The position numbers and the translations under genes were made by a program. This document shows, piece by piece, positions 7,807 through 16,822 of a DNA stretch of 28,337 nucleotides (positions are counted from its first letter, which is position 1; every line of letters starts with the position of its first letter). The DNA comes from JBHHXR01 sp046757205 (GTDB lineage Bacteria; Pseudomonadota; Alphaproteobacteria; Rhodobacterales; Rhodobacteraceae): the NCBI GenBank assembly GCA_046757205.1, contig JBHHXR010000011.1, positions 1 to 28,337 on the forward strand, in the 5' to 3' direction. Below the pieces are notes generated by a model. The model was not told the DNA's origin. It did no database searches and saw only the letters and a list, made by a program, of their open reading frames with translations.

Positions 7807-8274
7807 TCAGAGCACGACGCCGGTCTTCTTGCCGTGGCCGGTGCGCTTGTCGAAGTCGTCCTGCCGTTTCTGGCTGTCCGCGAGAAACGCCTTCCAGGCC
7901 TTGTCCATCTCCTTCGGTTCCAGATCGCCGCCCTTCTCGGTACTGGCCTTCCATTCCTTCGCCGCGGTCTGGAAGATCGTGTGATGCTGGTCCTCGTGTT
8001 TTTTCAGCGCCTTCCACATGTCGTCCCACGACTTCTTTTCGTCTTTGGCCGCCTTGCCGTAGTTCGCCCATTTCGGCATCGTTATCACCGGTTTGGCTGA
8101 CAGGTTTACGGTATCGAACTTCTTCGCCTTGCCGGTGAATTTGGCACTTTCGTTGGAGCGGTACCGGCCCCACCAGCCATGCGCCTTGAGGGCCTTGAAA
8201 ACCTCTTCCAGATTGGCGCCCTTGACGGTCCAGGTCTTGTTCGACGGACCCGGAATCTTCAGGTTCACTTTCAT
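7807..8274 (-). CDS. DUF922-family putative zinc protease, no signal peptide
   Basis: A 155-residue lysine-rich protein. KKHEDQHHTIF (His93, Glu94, His97) is a zincin HExxH motif, and FDKRTGHG near the C-terminus (141-148) is the second conserved block of DUF922. DUF922 proteins are usually described as predicted secreted zinc proteases. Here the protein starts MKVNLKIPGPSNKTW and has no hydrophobic export signal. The ATG at 8274-8272 is chosen because GGGGGAG sits six bases before it; an upstream in-frame ATG-type start near 8313 lacks such a site and adds no signal peptide. The substrate is unknown. It appears to be a single-gene unit, convergent with nnr. Confidence 0.75.
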   Translation of the reverse strand: MKVNLKIPGPSNKTWTVKGANLEEVFKALKAHGWWGRYRSNESAKFTGKAKKFDTVNLSAKPVITMPKWANYGKAAKDEKKSWDDMWKALKKHEDQHHTIFQTAAKEWKASTEKGGDLEPKEMDKAWKAFLADSQKRQDDFDKRTGHGKKTGVVL

Positions 8275-8416
8275 GATGAACTCCCCCGTTGCGGTGAACG
8301 CAGGATACTGCATTTCCGGCGCAAGCGCCGTGAAATTTCCGCTCGCCCCGCCCGGAAAGCTCTGCTAGACAATCGCGCGATCGAGGCTTGCCGCCGTCGC
8401 AGGCCGGTTGGCACTT

Positions 8417-8501
8417 GCGGGTGTGGCGGAATTGGCAGACGCACCAGATTTAGGATCTGGCGCCGCAAGGCGTGGGGGTTCAAATCCCTCCACCCGCACC
8501 A
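8417..8501 (+). tRNA. tRNA-Leu (anticodon UAG)
   Basis: The acceptor stem GCGGGTG (8417-8423) pairs with CACCCGC (8491-8497), and discriminator A and an encoded CCA follow. The anticodon stem CCAGA/TCTGG encloses TTTAGGA with anticodon TAG at 8451-8453. The long variable arm CGCC-GCAA-GGCG is typical of class II leucine tRNAs. The T-loop TTCAAAT is closed by a 5-bp stem with one G-U pair. It lies 25 bases before tig. Confidence 0.97.
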
Positions 8502-8526
8502 GAATTGAAACGAGGATCCGGATAAA

Positions 8527-9858
8527 ATGCAGGTTACCGAAACCCTGAAGGAAGGGCTGAAACACGGCTACTCCATCACACTGACCGCCGACGAGCTGGA
8601 AGCCAAGGTGAACGAGAAGCTGGAGGACGCCCGCAAGGAATTCCAGATGAAGGGATTCCGGAAGGGCAAGGCGCCGATCGCGCTGATGAAGAAGATGTTC
8701 GGTAAATCCGTGCTCGGCGAGGCGATGCAGGAATCGATCGACAGCGCCATGCAGAAGCATTTCGACGAGACCGGCCATCGCCCGGCGCTTCAACCCGACG
8801 TCAAGATGACCAATGAAGACTGGAAGGAGGGCGACGACGTCCGGGTCGACATGACTTACGAGGCCCTGCCTGACGTGCCGGAGACCGATTTTTCCAGTAT
8901 CGAACTCACCCGGCTCGCCGTCGAGGTCGACGACGCGGCGGTGGACGAGGCCCTGGACAACCTCGCGAACTCGGCGAACGTCTACGAGCCGCGCAAGAAG
9001 GCCGCCAAAGCCGAAAACGGCGATCAGGTGGTGATCGATTTCGTTGGCAAGGTCGATGGCGAGGCATTCGAGGGCGGCGCGGCGGAGGACTATCCGCTGG
9101 TGCTCGGCTCCGAAAGTTTCATTCCCGGTTTCGAGGAGCAGCTCGTCGGTGTGAAGTCCGGTGAACAGGTGGAAGTCAAGGTTTCCTTTCCCGACGACTA
9201 CGGCGCGGAGAACCTCAAGGGCAGGGACGCAGTGTTCGAGGTCACCGTAAAGGAGGTGAAGGAGCCGAAACCGGCGCCGATCGACGATGAACTGGCCAAG
9301 CGCTTCGGCGCCGACGATCTGGAGGCGCTCAAGGGGCAGGTCCGCGAACGTCTGGCGGTGGAATACGGCAACGCCGCCCGGTCGGTCCTGAAGCGCGGCC
9401 TGATGGACGCGCTGGACGGTCTGGTCACTTTCGAGTTGCCGCCGAGCCTGGTGGAGTCCGAGGCGAAGCAGATCGCCCACCAGCTCTGGCATGACGACAA
9501 TCCCGACCACCAAGGCCACGACCACGAAGAGATCGAGGTCAACGACGAGCACCGGACACTGGCGGAAAGGCGGGTGCGCCTCGGGCTTCTGCTGGCCGAG
9601 GTCGGAAACAAGAACGGTATCGAAGTGTCCGAGGCGGAGATGCAGCAGGCGATGCTGCAGCAGGCCCGCCAGTATCCGGGCCAGGAAAAGGCGTTCTTCG
9701 AATTCATGCAGAGCAACCCCGACGCCCAGCAGCAGTTGCGAGCGCCGATCTTCGAGGACAAGGTCGTCGATTTCATCCTGGAACTGGCCAAGGTGACGGA
9801 AAAGCCGGTGACCAAGGACGAATTGCAGAAAGCCGTCGAGGCGATGGACGACGACTGA
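8527..9858 (+). CDS. tig: Trigger factor, ribosome-associated chaperone/prolyl isomerase
   Basis: Binds at the ribosome exit tunnel and shields nascent chains. At 443 residues it has the usual three domains. The N-terminal ribosome-binding domain carries the signature GFRKGKAP (43-50). The FKBP-type prolyl isomerase domain spans about 155-245 (GDQVVIDFVGKVDG, FIPGFEEQLVGVKSGE). The helical C-terminal arms run to the end, with a short His/Asp-rich loop (DDNPDHQGHDHEE) near residue 325. Its position before clpP and clpX is a conserved bacterial arrangement. Confidence 0.98.
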   Translation: MQVTETLKEGLKHGYSITLTADELEAKVNEKLEDARKEFQMKGFRKGKAPIALMKKMFGKSVLGEAMQESIDSAMQKHFDETGHRPALQPDVKMTNEDWKEGDDVRVDMTYEALPDVPETDFSSIELTRLAVEVDDAAVDEALDNLANSANVYEPRKKAAKAENGDQVVIDFVGKVDGEAFEGGAAEDYPLVLGSESFIPGFEEQLVGVKSGEQVEVKVSFPDDYGAENLKGRDAVFEVTVKEVKEPKPAPIDDELAKRFGADDLEALKGQVRERLAVEYGNAARSVLKRGLMDALDGLVTFELPPSLVESEAKQIAHQLWHDDNPDHQGHDHEEIEVNDEHRTLAERRVRLGLLLAEVGNKNGIEVSEAEMQQAMLQQARQYPGQEKAFFEFMQSNPDAQQQLRAPIFEDKVVDFILELAKVTEKPVTKDELQKAVEAMDDD

Positions 9859-9921
9859 AGGGCCGGGACAGCGCCTGGTGAAAGCGGGCTCACTTTTTCG
9901 TCCGCCGTGCGGCGAGAACGG

Positions 9922-9941
9922 CCGCAGCCCCAGGGCTGCGG
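9922..9941. other. GC-rich inverted repeat after tig
   Basis: CCGCAGCCC (9922-9930) and GGGCTGCGG (9933-9941) are exact reverse complements. No T-run follows on either strand, so it is not a typical intrinsic terminator. It could aid Rho-dependent ending of tig or act as an mRNA-stabilising hairpin. Confidence 0.4.
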
Positions 9942-9961
9942 TGCGCGGAAACCCGCCGGCC

Positions 9962-9990
9962 CTTGCGGTGGACGCGGGGCGCAACTATTC
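9962..9990 (+). promoter_or_regulatory. Candidate clpP promoter, possibly RpoH-type
   Basis: CTTGCG (9962-9967), a 17-base spacer and CTATTC (9985-9990) resemble the alphaproteobacterial heat-shock and housekeeping pattern CTTG-N18/19-CTATnT. A transcript would start near 9997, about 50 bases before clpP. This is pattern matching only. Confidence 0.35.
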
Positions 9991-10046
9991 CTCTTTTGTC
10001 GGATTGCGTTCGACCACGCGGCAATAACACACAAAGGCAGCCTCCC

Positions 10047-10676
10047 ATGACAGAAACTGTTGAGCACACGATGAACACGCTGGTTCCCATGGTCGTCGAG
10101 CAAACGGCTCGCGGCGAGCGGGCCTACGATATTTTTTCGCGTCTGCTGAAAGAGCGGATCGTCTTCGTTTCGGGGCCGGTTCACGACGCCATGTCGACGC
10201 TGATCGTGGCGCAGTTGCTGTTTCTGGAGGCCGAGAATCCAAAGAAAGAAATCGCCATGTACATCAACAGCCCCGGTGGTGTGGTGACGTCGGGCCTGTC
10301 GATCTACGACACCATGCAGTACATCCGGCCGCCGATTTCCACGCTTTGCGTGGGGCAGGCGGCCTCGATGGGGTCGCTTCTTCTGGCAGCCGGGGCAAAG
10401 GACATGCGGTATTCGCTGCCCAACAGCCGGATCATGGTGCACCAGCCTTCCGGTGGCTACCAGGGCCAGGCAACCGACATCATGATCCACGCCCGCGAGA
10501 CCGAGGATCTGAAGCGCCGGCTCAACGAAATCTACGTGCAGCATACCGGCCAGGAATACGAAGCCGTCGAGTTGGCGCTGGAACGAGACAATTTCATGTC
10601 GCCGCAGGTCGCCAAGGACTGGGGGCTGATCGACGAGATTGTCACCCAGCGCACGGTGGAGGAAAGCGACGGCTAG
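10047..10676 (+). CDS. clpP: ATP-dependent Clp protease proteolytic subunit
   Basis: Serine protease subunit that forms the double heptameric barrel served by ClpX or ClpA. The 209 residues carry the complete triad: Ser107 in GQAASMGS, His132 in MVHQPSGG and Asp181 in ERDNFMSP, spaced exactly as in E. coli ClpP (97/122/171). YINSPGGVVTSGLSIYDTM is the conserved substrate-groove segment. The start chosen is the ATG at 10047, with AAAGG upstream; an ATG at 10071 (MNTLVPMVVEQ) is an alternative and the N-terminal propeptide may be removed anyway. The gene is followed by clpX after 153 bases. Confidence 0.97.
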   Translation: MTETVEHTMNTLVPMVVEQTARGERAYDIFSRLLKERIVFVSGPVHDAMSTLIVAQLLFLEAENPKKEIAMYINSPGGVVTSGLSIYDTMQYIRPPISTLCVGQAASMGSLLLAAGAKDMRYSLPNSRIMVHQPSGGYQGQATDIMIHARETEDLKRRLNEIYVQHTGQEYEAVELALERDNFMSPQVAKDWGLIDEIVTQRTVEESDG

Positions 10677-10829
10677 GTCCCGATCAACACATTGTTGACG
10701 CGGTTATGCTGTAAGTGACGGTTCGGGCTTGTAATCGGCAAGCCTGTCGTGCTGAAGTGGCGGAAGCAGACAACAGGATACCGGCCCGTGCAAGGTGCGT
10801 GCCGTTGAAATTGGCCGGGGAACGATCTG

Positions 10830-12095
<1,266 letters not shown>

Positions 12096-12233
12096 TCGGC
12101 CAAGCATTGCCGGTTGACCTCGCGCGCCTTGTGCCGCTGCGCGGTGCTGTGCCCAAAGGGCGCATATCGCTGATTTCACTGGACCTTGCGCCGGTCTTGG
12201 TTCATAGGAATGTGAGACTTCGAGAGAGATTCC

Positions 12234-12608
12234 ATGGACTTCCTGAAACGGTTTTTCGGCTGGTGGAGCCGCCAGACTTTCGGCACGCAGCTCTTCACCT
12301 GGCGCAAGGGGCAACTGGTGGGCGAGGACGAACGCGGAAACAAGTATTACCGCACCGCCGACGACGGCCACCGCTGGGCGATCTTCAACGGCGAGATCGA
12401 GGCCTCCGTCATTCCGCCGGGCTGGCACGGCTGGCTGCACCGGGTGTACAACGAACCGCCAACCGAAAAACCGCTGGATCACAAGCCGTGGGAAAAGCCG
12501 CACCAGGAAAACCTTTCCGGTACGGCGCTGGCCTACCACCCGCCGGGCAGCCTGTATTCCGGGCGCCCGGCGGCGCGCATCGATTATGAGGCGTGGCAGC
12601 CCGAATAG
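12234..12608 (+). CDS. NDUFA12-family NADH:ubiquinone oxidoreductase accessory subunit
   Basis: A 124-residue homologue of mitochondrial complex I subunit NDUFA12 (B17.2), found in alphaproteobacteria away from the nuo operon. Typical features are the opening MDFLKRFFGWWSRQTFGTQLFTWRKG, the block GNKYYRTADDGHRW, then GEIEASVIPPGWHGWLH and the proline-rich tail. It probably sits on the matrix-like cytoplasmic arm of complex I. GAGAGAGA precedes the ATG at 12234. It heads a tight group with the mlaD-like and DUF2155 genes, and the stop codon overlaps the ribosome binding site of the next gene. Confidence 0.92.
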   Translation: MDFLKRFFGWWSRQTFGTQLFTWRKGQLVGEDERGNKYYRTADDGHRWAIFNGEIEASVIPPGWHGWLHRVYNEPPTEKPLDHKPWEKPHQENLSGTALAYHPPGSLYSGRPAARIDYEAWQPE

Positions 12609-12611
12609 GAG
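12606..12611 (+). promoter_or_regulatory. Shine-Dalgarno TAGGAG overlapping the NDUFA12 stop, deciding the mlaD start
   Basis: TAGGAG includes the TAG stop of the previous gene and lies eight bases before TTG at 12620. It supports a TTG start rather than the overlapping ATG at 12593, and suggests translational coupling. Confidence 0.6.
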
Positions 12612-12619
12612 CACCCGCA

Positions 12620-13069
12620 TTGTCCAACAACGCTGCGGAAACCCTGGTCGGCGCGATCGTGGTGGCGGTCGCCGCCGGTTTTCTGTTCTACGCAAGCCAG
12701 ACTGCCGGTCTGTCCGGGAGCGCCGACCGCTACCCGCTGGTAGCCGAGTTCCGCAGCATCGAGGGCGTCAGCGTCGGAACCGACGTGCACATGGCGGGTG
12801 TCAAGATAGGCACGGTCTCCGGCATCAAGTTGAGCCGCGAGACGTTCCAGGCCCGGGTCACGCTGTCGCTGGAGCAGGGGATCGAGATACCGGAGGATTC
12901 GGAGGCCAGGATCTCGAGCGAAGGCCTGCTGGGCGGTTCCTACGTCGAACTGGTGCCGGGCGGTTCGGAGATCGCGCTGGCCGGCGGCGAGGAAATCCTC
13001 AACACGCAGAGCGCGGTGAGCCTGCTCAACCTGCTTCTGAAGTTTGCCGGCAATGCGGCGAATGAATAG
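12620..13069 (+). CDS. mlaD: MlaD/MCE-family lipid transport protein (TTG start)
   Basis: A 149-residue single-pass inner membrane protein with an MCE domain, as in the substrate-binding MlaD ring of the phospholipid transporter between outer and inner membranes. A transmembrane helix covers about residues 7-25 (ETLVGAIVVAVAAGFLFYA). The MCE domain follows (YPLVAEFRSIEGVSVGTDV, MAGVKIGTVSGIKL, ARISSEGLLGGSYVEL). No MlaE or MlaF is adjacent, which is common for this alphaproteobacterial locus. The TTG at 12620 is preferred over the ATG at 12593 because of the Shine-Dalgarno at 12606-12611 and because the family starts a few residues before ETLxGA. Confidence 0.88.
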   Translation: MSNNAAETLVGAIVVAVAAGFLFYASQTAGLSGSADRYPLVAEFRSIEGVSVGTDVHMAGVKIGTVSGIKLSRETFQARVTLSLEQGIEIPEDSEARISSEGLLGGSYVELVPGGSEIALAGGEEILNTQSAVSLLNLLLKFAGNAANE

Positions 13070-13390
13070 CGCCCTCGCCGCCGGTCTGGCTCTTGGACTG
13101 ATGCCGGCCGCTGCCGCGCTGGGGCAGGATCTGGTGAAGGAGAAGGCCGCTGTCCTGCGGGCGCTGGACAAGCTGGACGGCTCGGTCGTCGAATTGTCGG
13201 TACCGGTAGGCACGACGGTGAAATTCCGCCGGCTTTCCATCCGGGTCGAGGAATGCGTGTATCCCCGCGGCGACATCGTCACCGGCTCCGAGGTGCTGCT
13301 CGAAATCCGCGACCAGCGTGATCCGGAGCCGAAATTCCGCGGCTGGATGCTGGCCGAAAGCCCCGCGCTTTCGGCGCTCGACCATCAGCG

Positions 13391-14038
<648 letters not shown>

Positions 14039-14065
14039 GTCGGGTCCCGGTGGTTCTCCGACGGG

Positions 14066-15406
14066 TTACTGCCGGTCCAGCCATTTCTCCAGCCAGTGGA
14101 TGTTGTAATCTCCGGAGCGGATATCCGGCTCCTCCAACAGCGCGTGGAAAAGCGGCGTCGTGGTTTCAACGCCATCGACGATCAGTTCGCGCAGGGCGCG
14201 TTCCAGGCGCGCCAGCGTCGCCGGGCGGTTGGGGCCGTTGACGATCAGCTTGCCGATCAGACTGTCGTAGTAGGGCGGGATCGTGTAGCCCTGATAGATA
14301 TGGCTGTCCATCCGCACGCCCAGCCCGCCGGGCGCGTGATAAGCGTTGATGGTGCCGGGGCTGGGCCGGAACTCGGGCAGCTTCTCGGCGTTGATCCGGC
14401 ACTCGATGGCGTGGCCGATCGGGATCAGGTTCTGCTGCACCAGATCCATCTGCAGACCGGCGGCGATGCGGATTTGTTCGCAGACCAGATCGACGCCGTA
14501 AACCGCTTCGGTGACCGGGTGTTCCACCTGCAGACGGGTGTTCATCTCGATGAAATAGAATTCACCGTCCTCGTAGAGAAACTCGATGGTGCCTGCACTG
14601 GCGTAATTGATCTCGGCGACGGCGTCGGCGCAGACCTTTCCGATCCGGGCGCGCAGGTCGGCATCGATGACGGGCGATGGCGCTTCCTCCAGTACCTTCT
14701 GGTGCCGGCGCTGAAGCGAGCAGTCGCGCTCGCCGAGATGCACGGCGTGGCCGCGGCCGTCGCCGAAAACCTGCACCTCGACGTGGCGGGGCAGGGTGAG
14801 ATATTTTTCCAGATAGACCTCGTCATTGCCGAAGGCGGCCCTGGCCTCGGAGCGGGCCTGGCCGAAAGCCGCTTCGAGGTCGGAAGCGCGGCGCGCCAGT
14901 TTCATGCCGCGCCCGCCGCCGCCGGCGGTGGCCTTGACGATCACCGGATAGCCGATGTCGTGGGCGATGCGGCGGGCGTCGTCGAGCGTCGGCACGCCGC
15001 CGTCGGAGCCCGGAACGCAGGGCACGCCGAGCCGCCGCATGGTTTCCTTGGCGGTGATCTTGTCACCCATCAGCCGGATATGTTCGGCCCGCGGGCCGAT
15101 AAAGGTGATGCCGTGGTCTTCCAGTATCTGCACGAAACTGGCGTTCTCGGAGAGGAATCCGTAGCCCGGGTGAATGGCCTCGGCGCCGGTGATTTCGCAC
15201 GCCGAGATGATCGAGGGAACGGACAGATAGCTGTCGGTGCTGGACGGCGGGCCGATGCACACCGCCTCGTCCGCCATGCGGACATGCATGGCGTCGGTGT
15301 CGGCGGTGGAGTGAACGGCGACGGTGTTGATGCCCATTTCCTTGCACGCGCGGTGGATGCGCAGCGCGATCTCGCCCCGGTTGGCGATGAGAACCTTGTT
15401 GAACAT
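14066..15406 (-). CDS. accC: Acetyl-CoA carboxylase, biotin carboxylase subunit
   Basis: ATP-dependent carboxylation of biotin carried on AccB, the first half-reaction of malonyl-CoA synthesis. The 446 residues match the standard length. The N-terminal domain starts MFNKVLIANRGEIALR. The ATP-grasp domain has the glycine-rich ATGGGGRGMKLA loop, EKYLTLPRHVEVQV, the ERDCSLQRRHQKVLEEAPSP segment, and FIEMNTRLQVEHPVTE with metal-binding Glu and the catalytic Arg. The start at 15406 is preceded by GGAGAG, which rules out the upstream extension to 15433. It follows accB by 23 bases. Confidence 0.98.
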   Translation of the reverse strand: MFNKVLIANRGEIALRIHRACKEMGINTVAVHSTADTDAMHVRMADEAVCIGPPSSTDSYLSVPSIISACEITGAEAIHPGYGFLSENASFVQILEDHGITFIGPRAEHIRLMGDKITAKETMRRLGVPCVPGSDGGVPTLDDARRIAHDIGYPVIVKATAGGGGRGMKLARRASDLEAAFGQARSEARAAFGNDEVYLEKYLTLPRHVEVQVFGDGRGHAVHLGERDCSLQRRHQKVLEEAPSPVIDADLRARIGKVCADAVAEINYASAGTIEFLYEDGEFYFIEMNTRLQVEHPVTEAVYGVDLVCEQIRIAAGLQMDLVQQNLIPIGHAIECRINAEKLPEFRPSPGTINAYHAPGGLGVRMDSHIYQGYTIPPYYDSLIGKLIVNGPNRPATLARLERALRELIVDGVETTTPLFHALLEEPDIRSGDYNIHWLEKWLDRQ

Positions 15407-15429
15407 GCGCGCTCTCCGGCCCGGGGTGG

Positions 15430-15930
15430 TCACTCGATGATCATCAGCGGCGCGCCGAATTCAACCGGCGTGCCGTCCTCGACGAAGATCCGGGTCACCC
15501 TGCCGGCGCGCGGCGAGGGGATCTGGTTCATCGTCTTCATCGCCTCGATGATGACCAGGGTCTGGCCCTCGGTGACGGTATCGCCGACCGCGACGAACGG
15601 CGGAGATCCGGGTTCGGATTGCAGATAGACGGTGCCGACCATCGGCGACGGCACGACGCCGGGAAGTTCGCTCGGGTCCACGGCCTCGGGCGCGGCACTC
15701 TCAGCGGCGGCCGGCGGCGGCTGGGGCGGCGCAGGCGCCGCGGCGAGCGCCGGAGCGCCGACGGCCGGCGCCACCGGCGACGCAGGTGGCTGGCGAGCGA
15801 CCCGGATATTGAGGGTCTCGTTTTCGCCGAACTCCCTTACCACCTCGACCTCGGTCAGGTCGTTCTTGCGCAGCAGTTCGGCCAGCGCCTCGATGAAGTT
15901 TACGTCCGCCTGGTATTTACGCGTGCTCAT
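15430..15930 (-). CDS. accB: Acetyl-CoA carboxylase biotin carboxyl carrier protein
   Basis: The 166-residue carrier has an N-terminal helical part (VNFIEALAELLRKNDLTEVEV), an Ala/Pro-rich flexible linker (about residues 45-85) and the C-terminal biotinyl domain with the biotinylation motif EAMKTMN. The protruding-thumb region of bacterial BCCP is seen as PGSPPFVAVGDTV. The ATG at 15930 follows GAGGGG. A -10-like TATAGT lies about 50 bases upstream. aroQ, which often precedes accB in proteobacteria, is not here. Confidence 0.97.
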   Translation of the reverse strand: MSTRKYQADVNFIEALAELLRKNDLTEVEVVREFGENETLNIRVARQPPASPVAPAVGAPALAAAPAPPQPPPAAAESAAPEAVDPSELPGVVPSPMVGTVYLQSEPGSPPFVAVGDTVTEGQTLVIIEAMKTMNQIPSPRAGRVTRIFVEDGTPVEFGAPLMIIE

Positions 15931-15980
15931 CGGCCCCTCGGATTTGACCACGGCGCGAAATGCCGTCCTCTTGCCGACCG

Positions 15981-16009
15981 ACTATAACCGCGACCGACGG
16001 CGCGGAAAA
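15981..16009 (-). promoter_or_regulatory. Candidate accBC promoter
   Basis: On the minus strand TTTTCC (16009-16004), a 17-base spacer and TATAGT (15986-15981) suggest a promoter inside the 122-base gap between the DsbA-like gene and accB. The -10 is good and the -35 is weak. Confidence 0.35.
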
Positions 16010-16052
16010 CAGCAAAAGGCGAGTTTACGGGCAGAAGAGGGACTTTGAGGGG

Positions 16053-16814
16053 CTATTTACGGGCCAAACGGACGGATTTGACGGCATCGCGCATCTGCTC
16101 GAGGGTCAGGAAGCCGCGGTAGAAATCGCTCCCGATGATGAATGTGGGCGTGCCGTTCACCCGCAGCCTGATGCCGAGATCGCGAGTGCCGGCGATGCGC
16201 CGCGCCACTTCGTCGTCGTCGATACCGGCCAGCATCGCCGCGTCGTCGAGGCCGAGTTTGCGGGCCATGGCAGCGAGGCTGCTCTCGTTGATCGGCCCGT
16301 TGAAGCGCATCAGCGCGTCGTTGAACGCCTCGTAGGCGGTGCTTCCCTGGCCGATGTAAAGCGATATCGCCGCCTTGGAAGCCAGGACGGACTCCGGACC
16401 CAAAATAGGAAATTCCTTTACTATGTAACGAATATTCCTATCTTCCTCAAGTAATGCCTGAACATCCGCATGTGCCCGCTTGCAATAGGCGCAGCGGTAA
16501 TCCAGGAACTCGACAATCGTGATATCGCCTTCGGGATTGTTTCCCACGTACGAATAGCCGTCATTGAAGATATCATCGTAACTATCCGAAATCAGCGATA
16601 ATTCCGCCTCTGCCTCCGCCTGTTTCCGGCGCTGTTCCAGGATCGCGATGACCTCAACGATGATATCGGGGTTTTCCAGCAGATAATCGCGGATTTCGCC
16701 GCGAAGCGCGGCGCGTTCGCTATCAGTCAAGTGCTTTAAATCAGCGGCGTAAGTTATTGAAACGGCGAACAACAGCGCCGTCGCCAATAACGATATACGG
16801 GAAAAAATCTGCAT
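16053..16814 (-). CDS. DsbA-family periplasmic thiol-disulfide oxidoreductase
   Basis: A 253-residue exported protein. A signal peptide covers about 1-23 (ISLLATALLFAVSITYA). A helical N-terminal extension (about 27-75) resembles ScsC/Com1-type proteins. The thioredoxin fold carries Cys108-Ala-Tyr-Cys111 in EFLDYRCAYCKRAH and the cis-proline loop VNGTPTFIIGS. It probably oxidises or isomerises disulfides in periplasmic proteins. The ATG at 16814-16812 follows AGGACGAG. It is eight bases after the M48 protease gene, so the two are translated from one message. Part of the gene (about 16400-16460) is AT-rich, with codons such as AGG and ATA that are rare in its neighbours. Confidence 0.9.
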   Translation of the reverse strand: MQIFSRISLLATALLFAVSITYAADLKHLTDSERAALRGEIRDYLLENPDIIVEVIAILEQRRKQAEAEAELSLISDSYDDIFNDGYSYVGNNPEGDITIVEFLDYRCAYCKRAHADVQALLEEDRNIRYIVKEFPILGPESVLASKAAISLYIGQGSTAYEAFNDALMRFNGPINESSLAAMARKLGLDDAAMLAGIDDDEVARRIAGTRDLGIRLRVNGTPTFIIGSDFYRGFLTLEQMRDAVKSVRLARK

Positions 16815-16822
16815 GTCTCGTC

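Noticed and set aside
9922..9941. Intrinsic terminator of tig
   Set aside because: The stem is strong but there is no T-run on either side and the loop is only two bases; kept only as an inverted repeat.
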